From Thalassospira sp. MCCC 1A01148 (lineage in GTDB: Bacteria > Pseudomonadota > Alphaproteobacteria > Rhodospirillales > Thalassospiraceae), in assembly GCF_001613795.1 (NCBI RefSeq), contig NZ_LPVZ01000020.1, forward strand, positions 124,001 to 188,000: 64,000 nucleotides of DNA, in the 5' to 3' direction. The translations under genes were made by a program, and so were the position numbers. Shown in pieces: positions 46,323 to 55,213 of this stretch; position 1 is the stretch's first letter; each line of letters begins with the position of its first letter. The notes below the pieces were generated by a model. The model searched no databases. It was not told where the DNA came from and saw only the letters and a list, made by a program, of their open reading frames with translations.

Positions 46323-47402
46323 ATGGAAACGAAGATTATTGATTCCCTTAAACAAGCGCAGGCAGGCATTGCGCTTTTTGACGCAGACGAACGGATTGTC
46401 TTTGCCAATCCGGCGTGGGAACAACTGATTTCCGGTGTTGCCGAGGAAGACCTGATTTTCAGTGAAACCGAACTGGGCGATGGCGGTATGATTTCGGTCT
46501 GTTTTGTAAAACCCCAGGTCCCGCAAGCCGACCGCCCTGACCTTGAAACCTCTGCCAACGATAGCAAGATCGGCACGGTGATCATTGCTGACGACAGCGA
46601 GAGCAATCGTTTGGTCGCCAAGCGTATCCTTCAAGCAGAAGGATATAGCATTGTCGAAGCCAGTAACGGCCAGACTGTATTGAACATGCTCAAGCGTGGT
46701 GTGACTGCAGACCTGATATTGATGGATGTTGAGATGCCCGATATGGACGGGCTTCATACGACAAGACGCATTCGCCACATGAGCGGCCCGGTATCACGCA
46801 CCCCGATCATTGCGCTTTCAGCCCATCAGTCACGGGACTGGAATGTAATTGCCCGCCAGTCTGGTGTTGATGACTTCATCAACAAGCCTATTCATCGGCA
46901 AAAATTGATCGAAACCATGCAGGATTTGATCAACCGGCGTGGCAGCACCCCGCGTGATGACGGTCCTGTCCAGAAACGCAGCAAGGGCGCAAGGATTGGC
47001 CGTACGGTCCGCCCGCAATCCCTGACCAGCCCGGTTCTTGATGTTCGCATTCTTGAACAGCTTTACACAGATGCCGGAGATGAGGGGGCCGGATGCGGGA
47101 TCGAGATTTTCATCAATGAAACTGAGTCCCGGCTGGTGAAAATTGACAAGGCCCTGTCAGAAGATGACATGACAACGGTGCGTAACGAAGTCCATGCACT
47201 TAAAAGCACGTCGGGCACTTTTGGTCTGCGCCAGCTTTCTGAACTATGCGAGACAACCCAGTCGATTTTTGAAGACCACGAACCAGACGAAGGTCGATTG
47301 TTGTCGCTTTCCCGTCAGGTGGTTCAATTGGCACCGACGGCGTTAACCGCACTTAACCTGTATCGCCGTTCACGCAGTATCAGCAGTTCCCCGCACGCCT
47401 GA
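46323..47402 (+). CDS. Orphan PAS-REC-HPt phosphorelay protein
   Basis: The 359-residue protein has a short PAS-like start (residues 14-45: GIALFDADERIVFANPAWEQ), a receiver domain (about 85-205; Asp90-Asp91, phosphoacceptor Asp135 in LILMDVEMPDMDG, Lys188 in INKPI), and a C-terminal HPt domain with His291 in EVHALKSTSGTFG. It has neither kinase nor DNA-binding domain, so it should relay phosphate between partners encoded elsewhere. The ATG at 46323 is chosen over a GTG at 46278, without a strong ribosome binding site for either. Its 3' end overlaps the convergent asnB-like gene by 33 bases. Confidence 0.88.
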   Translation: METKIIDSLKQAQAGIALFDADERIVFANPAWEQLISGVAEEDLIFSETELGDGGMISVCFVKPQVPQADRPDLETSANDSKIGTVIIADDSESNRLVAKRILQAEGYSIVEASNGQTVLNMLKRGVTADLILMDVEMPDMDGLHTTRRIRHMSGPVSRTPIIALSAHQSRDWNVIARQSGVDDFINKPIHRQKLIETMQDLINRRGSTPRDDGPVQKRSKGARIGRTVRPQSLTSPVLDVRILEQLYTDAGDEGAGCGIEIFINETESRLVKIDKALSEDDMTTVRNEVHALKSTSGTFGLRQLSELCETTQSIFEDHEPDEGRLLSLSRQVVQLAPTALTALNLYRRSRSISSSPHA

Positions 47403-49220
47403 GCCGACCTGCCCGAGCCATATCTGCCAGACCATCAGCGCCCATACACCAAGCGCCATATCCAGATCCTTTCCGGAAACGGCCCGCTGCCAGTATCGGG
47501 ATTTGCTGTCGTTCGGGATATCCACCCCCGCAAAAATGGCGTTCAGGATATCGGTCTCATCGCCCCAATGATATCTGGCCACCCCGAGGAGCCAGTCCGC
47601 CACCGGCGGATTGAAGCCGATCTTGCGGTTTTGCACATGCCTGGCCGGAAGGTATGGCGCAATTGCCTGACGCCAGAGTGTTTTGGGACCTTGTCTCAGA
47701 TGCTGCGATGCAGGCACTGAAGTGGCAAGGCGCACAACATCATGCCCCAAAAGCGGCAAGCGATATTCCAGACCAAATGCCATCCCGCATCGATCTGACA
47801 TGGCAAGCTGATTACCCGGAAGCGTTACATCACGGTCAAAGCCCATCATCGCATCCGCAAGCCCTGCGTCCCGATATGGTCGCATCACCATCCGGGCGTC
47901 GCATTCAGGAATAGGACATCGGTTATTCCAGCTGGCAAAAGCATGTTCAGCGCCCGATGACGCCCCAGCAAGAAAGCGATGCATTTCCCTGTGATCACCC
48001 AACCCGGACAGTTTTGCCGTCAGTCGCCGCACAGGTCCCGGCACATGGCGCCAGTATTTCTCGTAAAGCTGCGCGGCCCGGTAACGCGGATAGCCGCCGA
48101 AAAGCTCATCCCCGCCATCGCCTGACAAGCATACTTTGACCTCTGCACTTACAGCTTTTGAAAGACACCGCATCAAAACAATCGAAGGATTGGCAAACGG
48201 CCCACCGACAGCTTGTAAACCGGCACAAAGTTCCTGATGGATTTCCTCAGCAGTTGTCGGAGCAGATACAACATGCAGTTCTTGCCCGAGATGCTTGCAC
48301 AGGTTATGCGCGGCAGCGGTTTCGTCATAAGCCGGGTCTTCGAACCCCATGACAAATGCCACTGGCGGTTCCTGCCCGCGTTCCTGGGCAATATCGCTGG
48401 CCAATGCGGCAACCCCGGCACTATCCAGACCGCCGGACACCAGTGTTCCAATGCGGCAGTCCACATCCATTGCATCGGCAACCGATTGTCGAACAGCCGA
48501 TAGCAACACTTGCGGTGCTACCGCCTGCGTTCGGCTTTGTGCCGGGTGCGCGATCATTGCTGATGAAACACTACCACCGCGCCAGCAAAGGACCCTGCCC
48601 GGCGGCAAAAGCGTCACGCCCTGTGCCCCGGTCTGTGCTGCATGCACGAACAGATGCGCAAGATAGCTTGGCTTGATGCTCTCGTCCGGTGCTGTCGGTG
48701 CGATTGAAGAAAACGCCGATATCTCGGACGCAAATGCGATTTGTCCGGCTGGCAGATTCAAAACATAGAGCGGCTTGATACCCAGCGGGTCCCGCGCCAA
48801 CCAAAGACAAGATTGCACAGTATCCCACAGCGCAAGCGCATATTGCCCGGATAGGGTTTCAAGCACCTTTGTCGGCTCATGCCCGCGTCGGATGGCATCG
48901 GCCAGAAGCAGCAACACAAGTTCAGCATCATTCCCGGTTTCGCATGTCAGCCCGCGGGCAGTTGCATCACCTGTCCTGCGCCGATGTCCCGCGATATACC
49001 CGTTAAACACCAGCACAAACCGCCCATCGGATGTGACGCATGGTTGATTGGCCTGATGCGTCAGGTCCGTCGTGGCCAACCGAGCACAACCAACAGAGAC
49101 CTTCCCGACCGGATCATCCCAAACGCCCGATGCGTCCGGCCCACGATGGGCAATAGACTGAAGCATGGCACGAACGGAACCGGGGTCGTTTGGTTCGGTG
49201 ATGCCAACGATGCCACACAT
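47370..49220 (-). CDS. Asparagine synthase-like protein, divergent paralogue
   Basis: The 616-residue protein has the two-domain AsnB layout. Cys2 (MCGIVGITE), SIAHRGPDASG and GNDAELVLLL are kept in the glutaminase domain, but the usual NGEIYN element reads NGYIAGH, and an Ala/Arg/Gly-rich loop follows. The synthetase domain has LVSGGLDSAGV, LSGDGGDELFGGYPRY and GLEYRLPLL. Such paralogues often amidate or condense substrates other than aspartate. It follows the ribbon-helix-helix gene by 11 bases and may be coupled to it. It is clearly distinct from the copy at 13440-15212. Confidence 0.85.
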   Translation of the reverse strand: MCGIVGITEPNDPGSVRAMLQSIAHRGPDASGVWDDPVGKVSVGCARLATTDLTHQANQPCVTSDGRFVLVFNGYIAGHRRRTGDATARGLTCETGNDAELVLLLLADAIRRGHEPTKVLETLSGQYALALWDTVQSCLWLARDPLGIKPLYVLNLPAGQIAFASEISAFSSIAPTAPDESIKPSYLAHLFVHAAQTGAQGVTLLPPGRVLCWRGGSVSSAMIAHPAQSRTQAVAPQVLLSAVRQSVADAMDVDCRIGTLVSGGLDSAGVAALASDIAQERGQEPPVAFVMGFEDPAYDETAAAHNLCKHLGQELHVVSAPTTAEEIHQELCAGLQAVGGPFANPSIVLMRCLSKAVSAEVKVCLSGDGGDELFGGYPRYRAAQLYEKYWRHVPGPVRRLTAKLSGLGDHREMHRFLAGASSGAEHAFASWNNRCPIPECDARMVMRPYRDAGLADAMMGFDRDVTLPGNQLAMSDRCGMAFGLEYRLPLLGHDVVRLATSVPASQHLRQGPKTLWRQAIAPYLPARHVQNRKIGFNPPVADWLLGVARYHWGDETDILNAIFAGVDIPNDSKSRYWQRAVSGKDLDMALGVWALMVWQIWLGQVGSGVRGTADTA

Positions 49221-49231
49221 GGATTCCTCAC

Positions 49232-49504
49232 TTAAATCCGTTCACTGTGGCTTTCAGGATCCGACAGCTTGGCATCGTCACCCGCACTCGGAACGCGGCT
49301 TTGCAGATCGCGCAAAACAAACAGACGCAGGGCACTCGACAGGTTGCCTTCGCGATCTGTGTCAATCTCAACAACCAATTCGGCCAAGGTCATGTCGCGC
49401 CGTTGCGCAATGCCGACCAATTCTTCCCAGAAGGCATCTTCAAGTGAAAAGCTCGTCCGGTGCCCGGCAATTGTCACTGATCTTTTACGAACGGCATCTT
49501 CCAT
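49232..49504 (-). CDS. Ribbon-helix-helix domain protein
   Basis: The 90-residue protein carries RKRSVTIAGHRTSFSLEDAF and WEELVGIAQRRDMTLAELV, the RHH_4-type ribbon-helix-helix pattern common in alphaproteobacteria, and a hydrophilic tail. It is probably a small DNA-binding regulator. It precedes the asnB-like gene by 11 bases and is divergent from the phosphoesterase gene across 74 bases, so it could control either. Confidence 0.85.
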   Translation of the reverse strand: MEDAVRKRSVTIAGHRTSFSLEDAFWEELVGIAQRRDMTLAELVVEIDTDREGNLSSALRLFVLRDLQSRVPSAGDDAKLSDPESHSERI

Positions 49505-49578
49505 CGGTGTTTAATCTTTGATTCTTGAGCAAAAACGACCATGATTTCAAAAGCTTTCCGCCATGATAGGCCATCGAC

Positions 49579-50364
49579 ATGAAATTCATACATCTTTCCG
49601 ACCTTCACATTCTGGCCCGAAATGATGCTTCGCGCCTACCCGATGCCGCCGCAACGCTTCGTAAGGTCATTGACGAGGTAAACACCTATCACGCGGATGC
49701 CGAAGTTTGCATCATCACCGGTGACATCACCCATCGCGGCACGCCGGAACAGTATGAAAATGCGGTTGAGATCCTCTCGGACCTTACCATTCCCTATCTG
49801 ATCATTCCGGGCAATCACGACATCCGCGAAGCGTTTTGCGATGCCTTCCCGACAACCGAGACCGACACCCATGGCTTTGTCAATTTCGGGCAGACGTTTA
49901 ATGGTGTGCGGTTTGTCATGATGGATAGCATCGTGCCCGGTCATCATCACGGTACACTATGTGCGCAGCGCCTTGACTGGCTGCGCGATGAATTGACCGC
50001 GCATCGGGACACGCCGACCTTCCTGTTCATGCATCATCCGCCGATGGCAATGGGCCTGCCATTTATGGATACAATTCGCCTTGATGCCGAAGACGCGCTT
50101 GGTGAAATCGTATCAAGCAACCCGCAGATCAAACATCTGTTCTTTGGCCATCTGCATCGCCCTGCGACCGGCACATGGCTTGGCGTTCCGTTTATTCTGG
50201 GCAACAGCACCCAGTCGGGCGAACCACTTGATTTCCGCCATGAGAAAGAAGAAGAGCTTCAGGACCCCAACCCGCTTGGGCCGGGCTATGGCATTGCCTT
50301 TGCCGACGCGAAAGGCGGGCTTCGGTATCACTTCAACTTCGTGAAGTTCGATATGCCCGGCTGA
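49579..50364 (+). CDS. Class III metallophosphoesterase (GpdQ/CpdA-like)
   Basis: The 261-residue protein has all calcineurin-like metal motifs: HLSDLHI (DxH), ITGDITHRG (GD), IIPGNHDIRE (GNHD), FMHHPP (H) and FFGHLHRPATG (GHxH). These fit a binuclear phosphodiesterase of the CpdA/GpdQ group acting on cyclic nucleotides or glycerophosphodiesters in the cytoplasm. No signal peptide is present. Its stop codon is directly next to the stop of the convergent queG gene. Confidence 0.92.
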   Translation: MKFIHLSDLHILARNDASRLPDAAATLRKVIDEVNTYHADAEVCIITGDITHRGTPEQYENAVEILSDLTIPYLIIPGNHDIREAFCDAFPTTETDTHGFVNFGQTFNGVRFVMMDSIVPGHHHGTLCAQRLDWLRDELTAHRDTPTFLFMHHPPMAMGLPFMDTIRLDAEDALGEIVSSNPQIKHLFFGHLHRPATGTWLGVPFILGNSTQSGEPLDFRHEKEEELQDPNPLGPGYGIAFADAKGGLRYHFNFVKFDMPG

Positions 50365-51519
50365 TCAGTCGGCCTTGGCGGCCATATCCCATTCTTCAAG
50401 AACCATGGCATCGTTTTCCTGCGGGGCGTTTGCCTTGCAGACCTTGTCGAATGCTGTGGGTTCCATCAACTGCGACAGGGCCCAAACCGCGCTGGCCCGG
50501 ATCAGGGCACTTTCATCTGTTAGCAGATTTTCAATGCGCGGGATCAGGCGCGGTGCCCCGCTATTGCCCGCCGCAATCAGAACGTTGCGCAGGAATTTCG
50601 CCCGACCAATCCGCTTGATCGGCGATCCGGTAAAGAAAGCCCGAAAACCTGCGTCATCCAGATCAAGGAAGTCCGCCAATCTTGGCGCCGTCAATTCGAC
50701 ACGCGGGATAAAGGCCATCTCGGCTGTCCGGGTCGCAAACTTGTTCCACGGGCACACGGCCAGACAATCATCACAGCCATAGATGCGATTGCCCATGGGT
50801 CTACGGAACTCCAACGGGATCGGCCCGTCATGTTCAATCGTCAGATACGAAATGCACTTGCGCGCATCAAGCTTATAGGGTTCTGGAAAGGCATCGGTCG
50901 GACAGGCCGACAGGCATTTTGAACAGGATCCGCAATGATCGATTTCCGGTTCGGCTTCCGGCAGATCAAGGGTCGTAAAAATCTCGCCCAAAAACAGCCA
51001 ACTGCCAAATTCCCGCGACACAAGATTGGTGTGCTTTCCCTGCCAGCCAATTCCCGATGCCTGCCCCAACGGCTTTTCCAGCACAGGGGCGGTATCGACA
51101 AACACCTTGACCTGTTCCGTCCCGCCCGACTGTTCAACAACCCAGCGCGCCAATTGCTTCAGGCGCTTTTTGATCAGGTCGTGGTAATCCTTGTTCTTGG
51201 CATAAACCGAAATCATCGCCCGATCCGGATGATCCAGCAGTGCCATCGGACTTTCCGCCGGACCATAATTGCTACCAAGCACAATCACAGATTTGACATC
51301 GGGCCAAAGCATTTCCGGATCGCGCCGACGCGGCAGGCGTTCAGGATCATTCATCCACGCCATGGAGCCGTATTCACCGGCAGCGACAAATTCATCCAGA
51401 CGTTGCTGATTGCGCGCATCAACCTTTGGACGCGCCACACCACAGACATCAAAGCCGATTTCACGGGCTTTGGCCTGAAGCATGTCAAACGTGATATTTT
51501 GGCGCGTCTTGGTGGTCAT
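50365..51519 (-). CDS. queG: Epoxyqueuosine reductase
   Basis: QueG reduces epoxyqueuosine to queuosine in tRNA, the final step of the pathway, using a cobalamin cofactor and iron-sulfur clusters. The 384-residue protein has the first cluster motif CGSCSKCLSACPTDAF and the second CDDCLAVCPWNKFA, preceded by the typical GSWLFLGEIFTTLDL. A C-terminal HEAT-like stretch (SALIRASAVWALSQLM) is normal for the family. The ATG is at 51519. A terminator separates it from queF, so it has its own promoter downstream of that hairpin. Confidence 0.96.
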   Translation of the reverse strand: MTTKTRQNITFDMLQAKAREIGFDVCGVARPKVDARNQQRLDEFVAAGEYGSMAWMNDPERLPRRRDPEMLWPDVKSVIVLGSNYGPAESPMALLDHPDRAMISVYAKNKDYHDLIKKRLKQLARWVVEQSGGTEQVKVFVDTAPVLEKPLGQASGIGWQGKHTNLVSREFGSWLFLGEIFTTLDLPEAEPEIDHCGSCSKCLSACPTDAFPEPYKLDARKCISYLTIEHDGPIPLEFRRPMGNRIYGCDDCLAVCPWNKFATRTAEMAFIPRVELTAPRLADFLDLDDAGFRAFFTGSPIKRIGRAKFLRNVLIAAGNSGAPRLIPRIENLLTDESALIRASAVWALSQLMEPTAFDKVCKANAPQENDAMVLEEWDMAAKAD

Positions 51520-51584
51520 AGCATCAGTTCAGTCATTCGGCCTGTTCATTCTTTGGCGCGTTATATCGCCTTACGATCATAACG

Positions 51585-51617
51585 CAAAAGGCCGCAACAT
51601 GATGCTGCGGCCTTTTT
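51585..51617 (-). terminator. Terminator between queF and queG
   Basis: AAAAGGCCGCA pairs with TGCGGCCTTTT (11 bp) around a 9-base loop, and T-tracts follow on both strands. On the minus strand it ends the queA-tgt-queF message. Confidence 0.85.
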
Positions 51618-51639
51618 AACAAACTCATAAACGCAGGTT

Positions 51640-52107
51640 CTAGCCGCGGCCGCGATACGGGGCCACGCCCTGCTCGGGGATCCAGACACCTTCTGGTGCC
51701 GGGCCGGTCTGATAGAACACATCAATCGGAATGCCGCCACGCGGATACCAATACCCCCCAATACGCAGCCATTTCGGATCAAGAGTTTCGACAATCCGCT
51801 TGCCGACCTTGATCGTGCAATCTTCGTGGAAAGATCCATGGTTGCGGAATGACGTCAGGAAAAGCTTCAGCGACTTGCTTTCAACCAGCCAGTCACCGGG
51901 CACATAATCAATCACCAGATGGGCAAAATCCGGCTGACCGGTGATCGGGCAAAGGGATGTGAATTCCGGTGCGACAAACCGCACACAGTAATCGGTTCCG
52001 GCCTGCGGGTTCGAAACGCGCTCCAGAACCGCTTCATCGGGTGATGCCGGCTGTTGGGTATCGCCGCCCAGCATGGTCAGGTTGTCGTAGATCGTTTGAT
52101 CGGCCAT
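51640..52107 (-). CDS. queF: NADPH-dependent 7-cyano-7-deazaguanine reductase
   Basis: QueF reduces preQ0 to preQ1. The 155-residue protein is the unimodular form, with the nucleophile Cys in [13 protein letters not shown] and the QueF motif ESKSLKLF, followed by [11 protein letters not shown]. It begins three bases after the tgt stop codon, in an operon with tgt and queA. Confidence 0.97.
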   Translation of the reverse strand: MADQTIYDNLTMLGGDTQQPASPDEAVLERVSNPQAGTDYCVRFVAPEFTSLCPITGQPDFAHLVIDYVPGDWLVESKSLKLFLTSFRNHGSFHEDCTIKVGKRIVETLDPKWLRIGGYWYPRGGIPIDVFYQTGPAPEGVWIPEQGVAPYRGRG

Positions 52108-52110
52108 AGC

Positions 52111-53253
52111 TTAGTCCTCGATAATCGGCACGGGATCGATATCCCCGCCTTCCTGTCTGGAATGGAAATCGCGCGCGAAGGCGTCCATACGTCCTTCGGA
52201 AATGGCTTCGCGCATGCCACGCATCAAGTCCTGATAATAGGCAAGATTGTGCCAGGTCAGCAGAACCGCGCCGAGGATTTCCCCAGCCTTGATCAGGTGA
52301 TGCAAATAGGCGCGCGAATATTTCGTGCAAGCCGGGCAACCACATTGATCATCCAGCGGCCGATCATCATCGCGATGACGACCGTTCTTAAGGTTCAACG
52401 TCCCACGATGGGTAAAGGCCTGTGCATTGCGCCCGGAACGGGTCGGTAGAACGCAATCAAACTGATCAATCCCGCGCATCACCGCCCCGACAAGGTCAGA
52501 CGGTTTGCCAACACCCATCAAATAACGTGGCTTGTTGGTGGGCAGCATATCAACGCAGAAATCAAGCGTATCAAACATGATCTGCTGGCCTTCGCCCACC
52601 GCAAGACCACCCACCGAATGGCCGGGAAGATCCAGCTCAGCCAACTTTTCGGAGCTCTCACGCCGCAGGTTTTCAAACACACTGCCCTGCTGAATGCCGT
52701 AAAGCGCATAACCTTCGCGGTTAACAAACGCATCTCTGGACCGTTTCGCCCAGCGCATCGACATCTGCATGCTTTCGCGCGCCTGCTGTTCGGTGGCCGG
52801 GAACGGGGTGCATTCATCAAACGCCATGGTGATGGTCGACCCCAGCAGATGCTGGATTTCCATCGAACGTTCGGGTGTCAGGTTGAACTTGCGGCCATCG
52901 ATATGGCTTTTGAAGGTTACACCTTCTTCGGTGATCTTGCGCAGTTTCGCCAGCGACATGACCTGATACCCGCCACTGTCGGTCAGGATCGGCTTGTCCC
53001 AGTTCATGAATTTGTGCAGGCCACCCAGACGCGCGATGCGTTCGGCACCCGGACGCAGCATCAGATGGTACGTATTGCCCAAAAGGATCTGCGCGCCGGT
53101 ATCAGCCACGTTTTCGGGCAGCATGCCCTTAACCGTGGCGGCTGTTCCCACCGGCATGAAAGTTGGCGTATCAATGACGCCGTGGGCGGTGTGAATACGC
53201 CCCAACCGGGCCTTGCCATCCTGGGCGAGCAATTCATAGCGAAATTCGGTCAT
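52111..53253 (-). CDS. tgt: tRNA-guanine transglycosylase
   Basis: Tgt exchanges guanine 34 for preQ1 in tRNAs with GUN anticodons. The 380-residue protein begins [20 protein letters not shown], then [28 protein letters not shown] with catalytic Asp, [16 protein letters not shown] and [12 protein letters not shown]-like [16 protein letters not shown], and a zinc site around [19 protein letters not shown]. It starts six bases after the queA stop. Confidence 0.98.
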   Translation of the reverse strand: MTEFRYELLAQDGKARLGRIHTAHGVIDTPTFMPVGTAATVKGMLPENVADTGAQILLGNTYHLMLRPGAERIARLGGLHKFMNWDKPILTDSGGYQVMSLAKLRKITEEGVTFKSHIDGRKFNLTPERSMEIQHLLGSTITMAFDECTPFPATEQQARESMQMSMRWAKRSRDAFVNREGYALYGIQQGSVFENLRRESSEKLAELDLPGHSVGGLAVGEGQQIMFDTLDFCVDMLPTNKPRYLMGVGKPSDLVGAVMRGIDQFDCVLPTRSGRNAQAFTHRGTLNLKNGRHRDDDRPLDDQCGCPACTKYSRAYLHHLIKAGEILGAVLLTWHNLAYYQDLMRGMREAISEGRMDAFARDFHSRQEGGDIDPVPIIED

Positions 53254-53259
53254 CGGTTC

Positions 53260-54312
53260 TTATGTCCGTGCATCAATTTTGTTGGCGCATTCAAGCAGGC
53301 TGCAATCGCCATAGGAATAAAAACGGTATTCGTTGTCGATGGCGTGCTGATAGGCCGCCTTCATCCGGTCGAACCCGGCAAAGGCCGACACCAGCATAAA
53401 CAGCGTCGAACGCGGCAGATGGAAGTTGGTCAGAAGCATATCCACTGCGCGGAATTTATAGCCCGGCGTGATAAAGATGTCGGTCTCTGCCTCAAACGGT
53501 TCAACCACCCCGTCCTCGCGTGCGGCACTTTCAAGCAGACGCAGTGACGTGGTCCCGACCGCAACCACACGCCCGCCATTAGCACGGGTTTCATTGATCA
53601 GGTCGGCGATTTCCTTGCTGATCGATCCCCATTCGGCATGCATCTTGTGGTCATCGGTATCATCGACCTTGACCGGCAAAAATGTGCCTGCCCCGACATG
53701 CAGGGTAATCGTCCGGCGATTGATCCCGCGTGCATCAAGATTGGCCAAAAGTTCCGGGGTGAAATGCAAACCCGCCGTCGGGGCCGCCACAGCACCGTCC
53801 TTTTGGGCAAAGATGGTCTGGTAATCAGATTTGTCCTGATCATCACCACCGGCATCACGCCGGATATAAGGCGGCAGCGGCATGACACCGAATTCTTCGA
53901 GGGCCGCAATCAGGTCCGCGCCGGTTTTGTTAAAGCGCAGGGTCACTTCGCCGCCATCCTTCTTGGCAAGAACTTCGGCTTCGAATTCATCATTAACCTT
54001 GAAGGTTTCCCCGATGCGCAGCTTCTTGGCCGGTTTGGCAAATGCCACCCACGTGCCAAGGCCTTCCTGTTTGTGCAGGGTGACTTCAACCTTGGCTTCC
54101 CCGCGTTTGCCAAACAGGCGCGCCGGGATCACACGGGTATCATTGGAAATCAGCAAATCACCTGGACGCAGCACATCAGGCAGTTCCCGAACGATGCGGT
54201 CCTGTGTCCTATCACCGGACAAATCAAGCATGCGGGCTGCATCGCGCGGATTTGCCGGGTGTTCGGCAATGCGGTCGCGCGGCAATTCAAAATCGAACAG
54301 ATCGACTTTCAT
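53260..54312 (-). CDS. queA: S-adenosylmethionine:tRNA ribosyltransferase-isomerase
   Basis: QueA transfers and isomerises the ribosyl part of SAM onto preQ1 in tRNA to give epoxyqueuosine. The 350-residue protein begins [20 protein letters not shown] and has the conserved [30 protein letters not shown] and [19 protein letters not shown] segments. It is the first gene of queA-tgt-queF, 124 bases downstream of the transporter gene. Confidence 0.97.
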   Translation of the reverse strand: MKVDLFDFELPRDRIAEHPANPRDAARMLDLSGDRTQDRIVRELPDVLRPGDLLISNDTRVIPARLFGKRGEAKVEVTLHKQEGLGTWVAFAKPAKKLRIGETFKVNDEFEAEVLAKKDGGEVTLRFNKTGADLIAALEEFGVMPLPPYIRRDAGGDDQDKSDYQTIFAQKDGAVAAPTAGLHFTPELLANLDARGINRRTITLHVGAGTFLPVKVDDTDDHKMHAEWGSISKEIADLINETRANGGRVVAVGTTSLRLLESAAREDGVVEPFEAETDIFITPGYKFRAVDMLLTNFHLPRSTLFMLVSAFAGFDRMKAAYQHAIDNEYRFYSYGDCSLLECANKIDART

Positions 54313-54346
54313 GGATCAGGGCAATTCCGGGTCAATTGAAACACAA

Positions 54347-54376
54347 ATGAAGGGGCGTCTTATGCGCCCCTTCGCA
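54347..54376 (-). terminator. Probable hairpin terminator between the queuosine precursor transporter and queA
   Basis: GAAGGGGCG pairs with CGCCCCTTC (9 bp). The minus-strand T-tract is imperfect (TTCATTTG), so it may only attenuate read-through into queA. Confidence 0.5.
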
Positions 54377-54436
54377 ATAAATCACAAGGCCACGGACGGC
54401 ATATCTGATCCGCCCCGGCCATGCATCAGGCCGGTC

Positions 54437-54982
54437 TTAGCCCCGGGCTGGTTGCGCATCGGCGCGCGGGGTAACCACGGTCATCAGAAGGCGGAACGGT
54501 GCCAGACACGTCAGCGCCATGATCACCTTGGCGGCAAAGTCGCCCATCGCCCACGTATCCCATGGAAGACCGGTACCGGCAAACGCAATCGAGAAGAACA
54601 GAGCGGTATCAACCGCCGAGCCAATGCCCGACGAGATCAGCGGGGCTTTCCACCAGCTTGCACGGCGCAGTTTGTCAAACACGGTGACATCCAGCATCTG
54701 GGCAATCAGGAATGCCGAACCCGATGCGATGGCAATGCGCGTATCGGCAAAGATCAACGACAGAACAACCGCCAAAGCAAAACCGGCCAGCACCACAACG
54801 CGCGCCGCCGCAGCCCCACGCGCACGGTTTGTCAGGTCGGTTACCAGAAAAGCAACCGGATAGGTAAATGCACCATAGGTCAGCCAGTCGGCCAAAACGC
54901 CCGGAAGCGGGTATTCGACCAGAATGTTCGATGCGACAACGGTCACCGCCATGGCGAGGACACCGAAAATGATCGCTTTCAT
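54437..54982 (-). CDS. yhhQ: Queuosine precursor transporter (YhhQ/VUT family)
   Basis: The 181-residue protein has about five to six membrane segments and the YhhQ pattern: ASNILVEYPL, LTYGAFTYPVAFLVTDLTNR, IASGSAFLIAQMLDVTVFDK and SSGIGSAVDTALFFSIAF. YhhQ proteins import queuosine precursors such as preQ0 and preQ1. The position next to queA-tgt-queF-queG supports the assignment. AGAAGGG lies upstream of the ATG at 54982. I looked for a preQ1 riboswitch in the leader and saw none. Confidence 0.92.
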   Translation of the reverse strand: MKAIIFGVLAMAVTVVASNILVEYPLPGVLADWLTYGAFTYPVAFLVTDLTNRARGAAAARVVVLAGFALAVVLSLIFADTRIAIASGSAFLIAQMLDVTVFDKLRRASWWKAPLISSGIGSAVDTALFFSIAFAGTGLPWDTWAMGDFAAKVIMALTCLAPFRLLMTVVTPRADAQPARG

Positions 54983-55113
54983 ATTTTAGCCCTTCTAAGC
55001 AAGTGAACCCACGCATAACAAATCTCGCGGCCCACCGAACTGGGCGACGATCACGAACGGATTCTGTGTAACTTTGGTGCGGCTGTTTACGCGCAGACCA
55101 AAGGCCGGTCAAG

Positions 55114-55146
55114 GAAAAACGGCGATCAGGAAAACCTGATCGCCGC
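55114..55146 (-). terminator. Terminator of the PiT gene
   Basis: CGGCGATCAGG and CCTGATCGCCG form an 11-bp stem with a 4-base loop, followed on the minus strand by TTTTTC. It is about 70 bases past the stop of the phosphate transporter gene. Confidence 0.87.
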
Positions 55147-55213
55147 TGCAGATCGCTGCAAGTCGCCCCGGGGAAAATGGGGCGCCGCGCCGCGAAACTA
55201 TATTCGTATGCAA

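Noticed and set aside
54983-55113. Possible preQ1 riboswitch before the queuosine precursor transporter
   Set aside because: The leader lacks the class I core with the A-rich tail and I could not fold a class II or III arrangement by eye; a covariance model search would be decisive.
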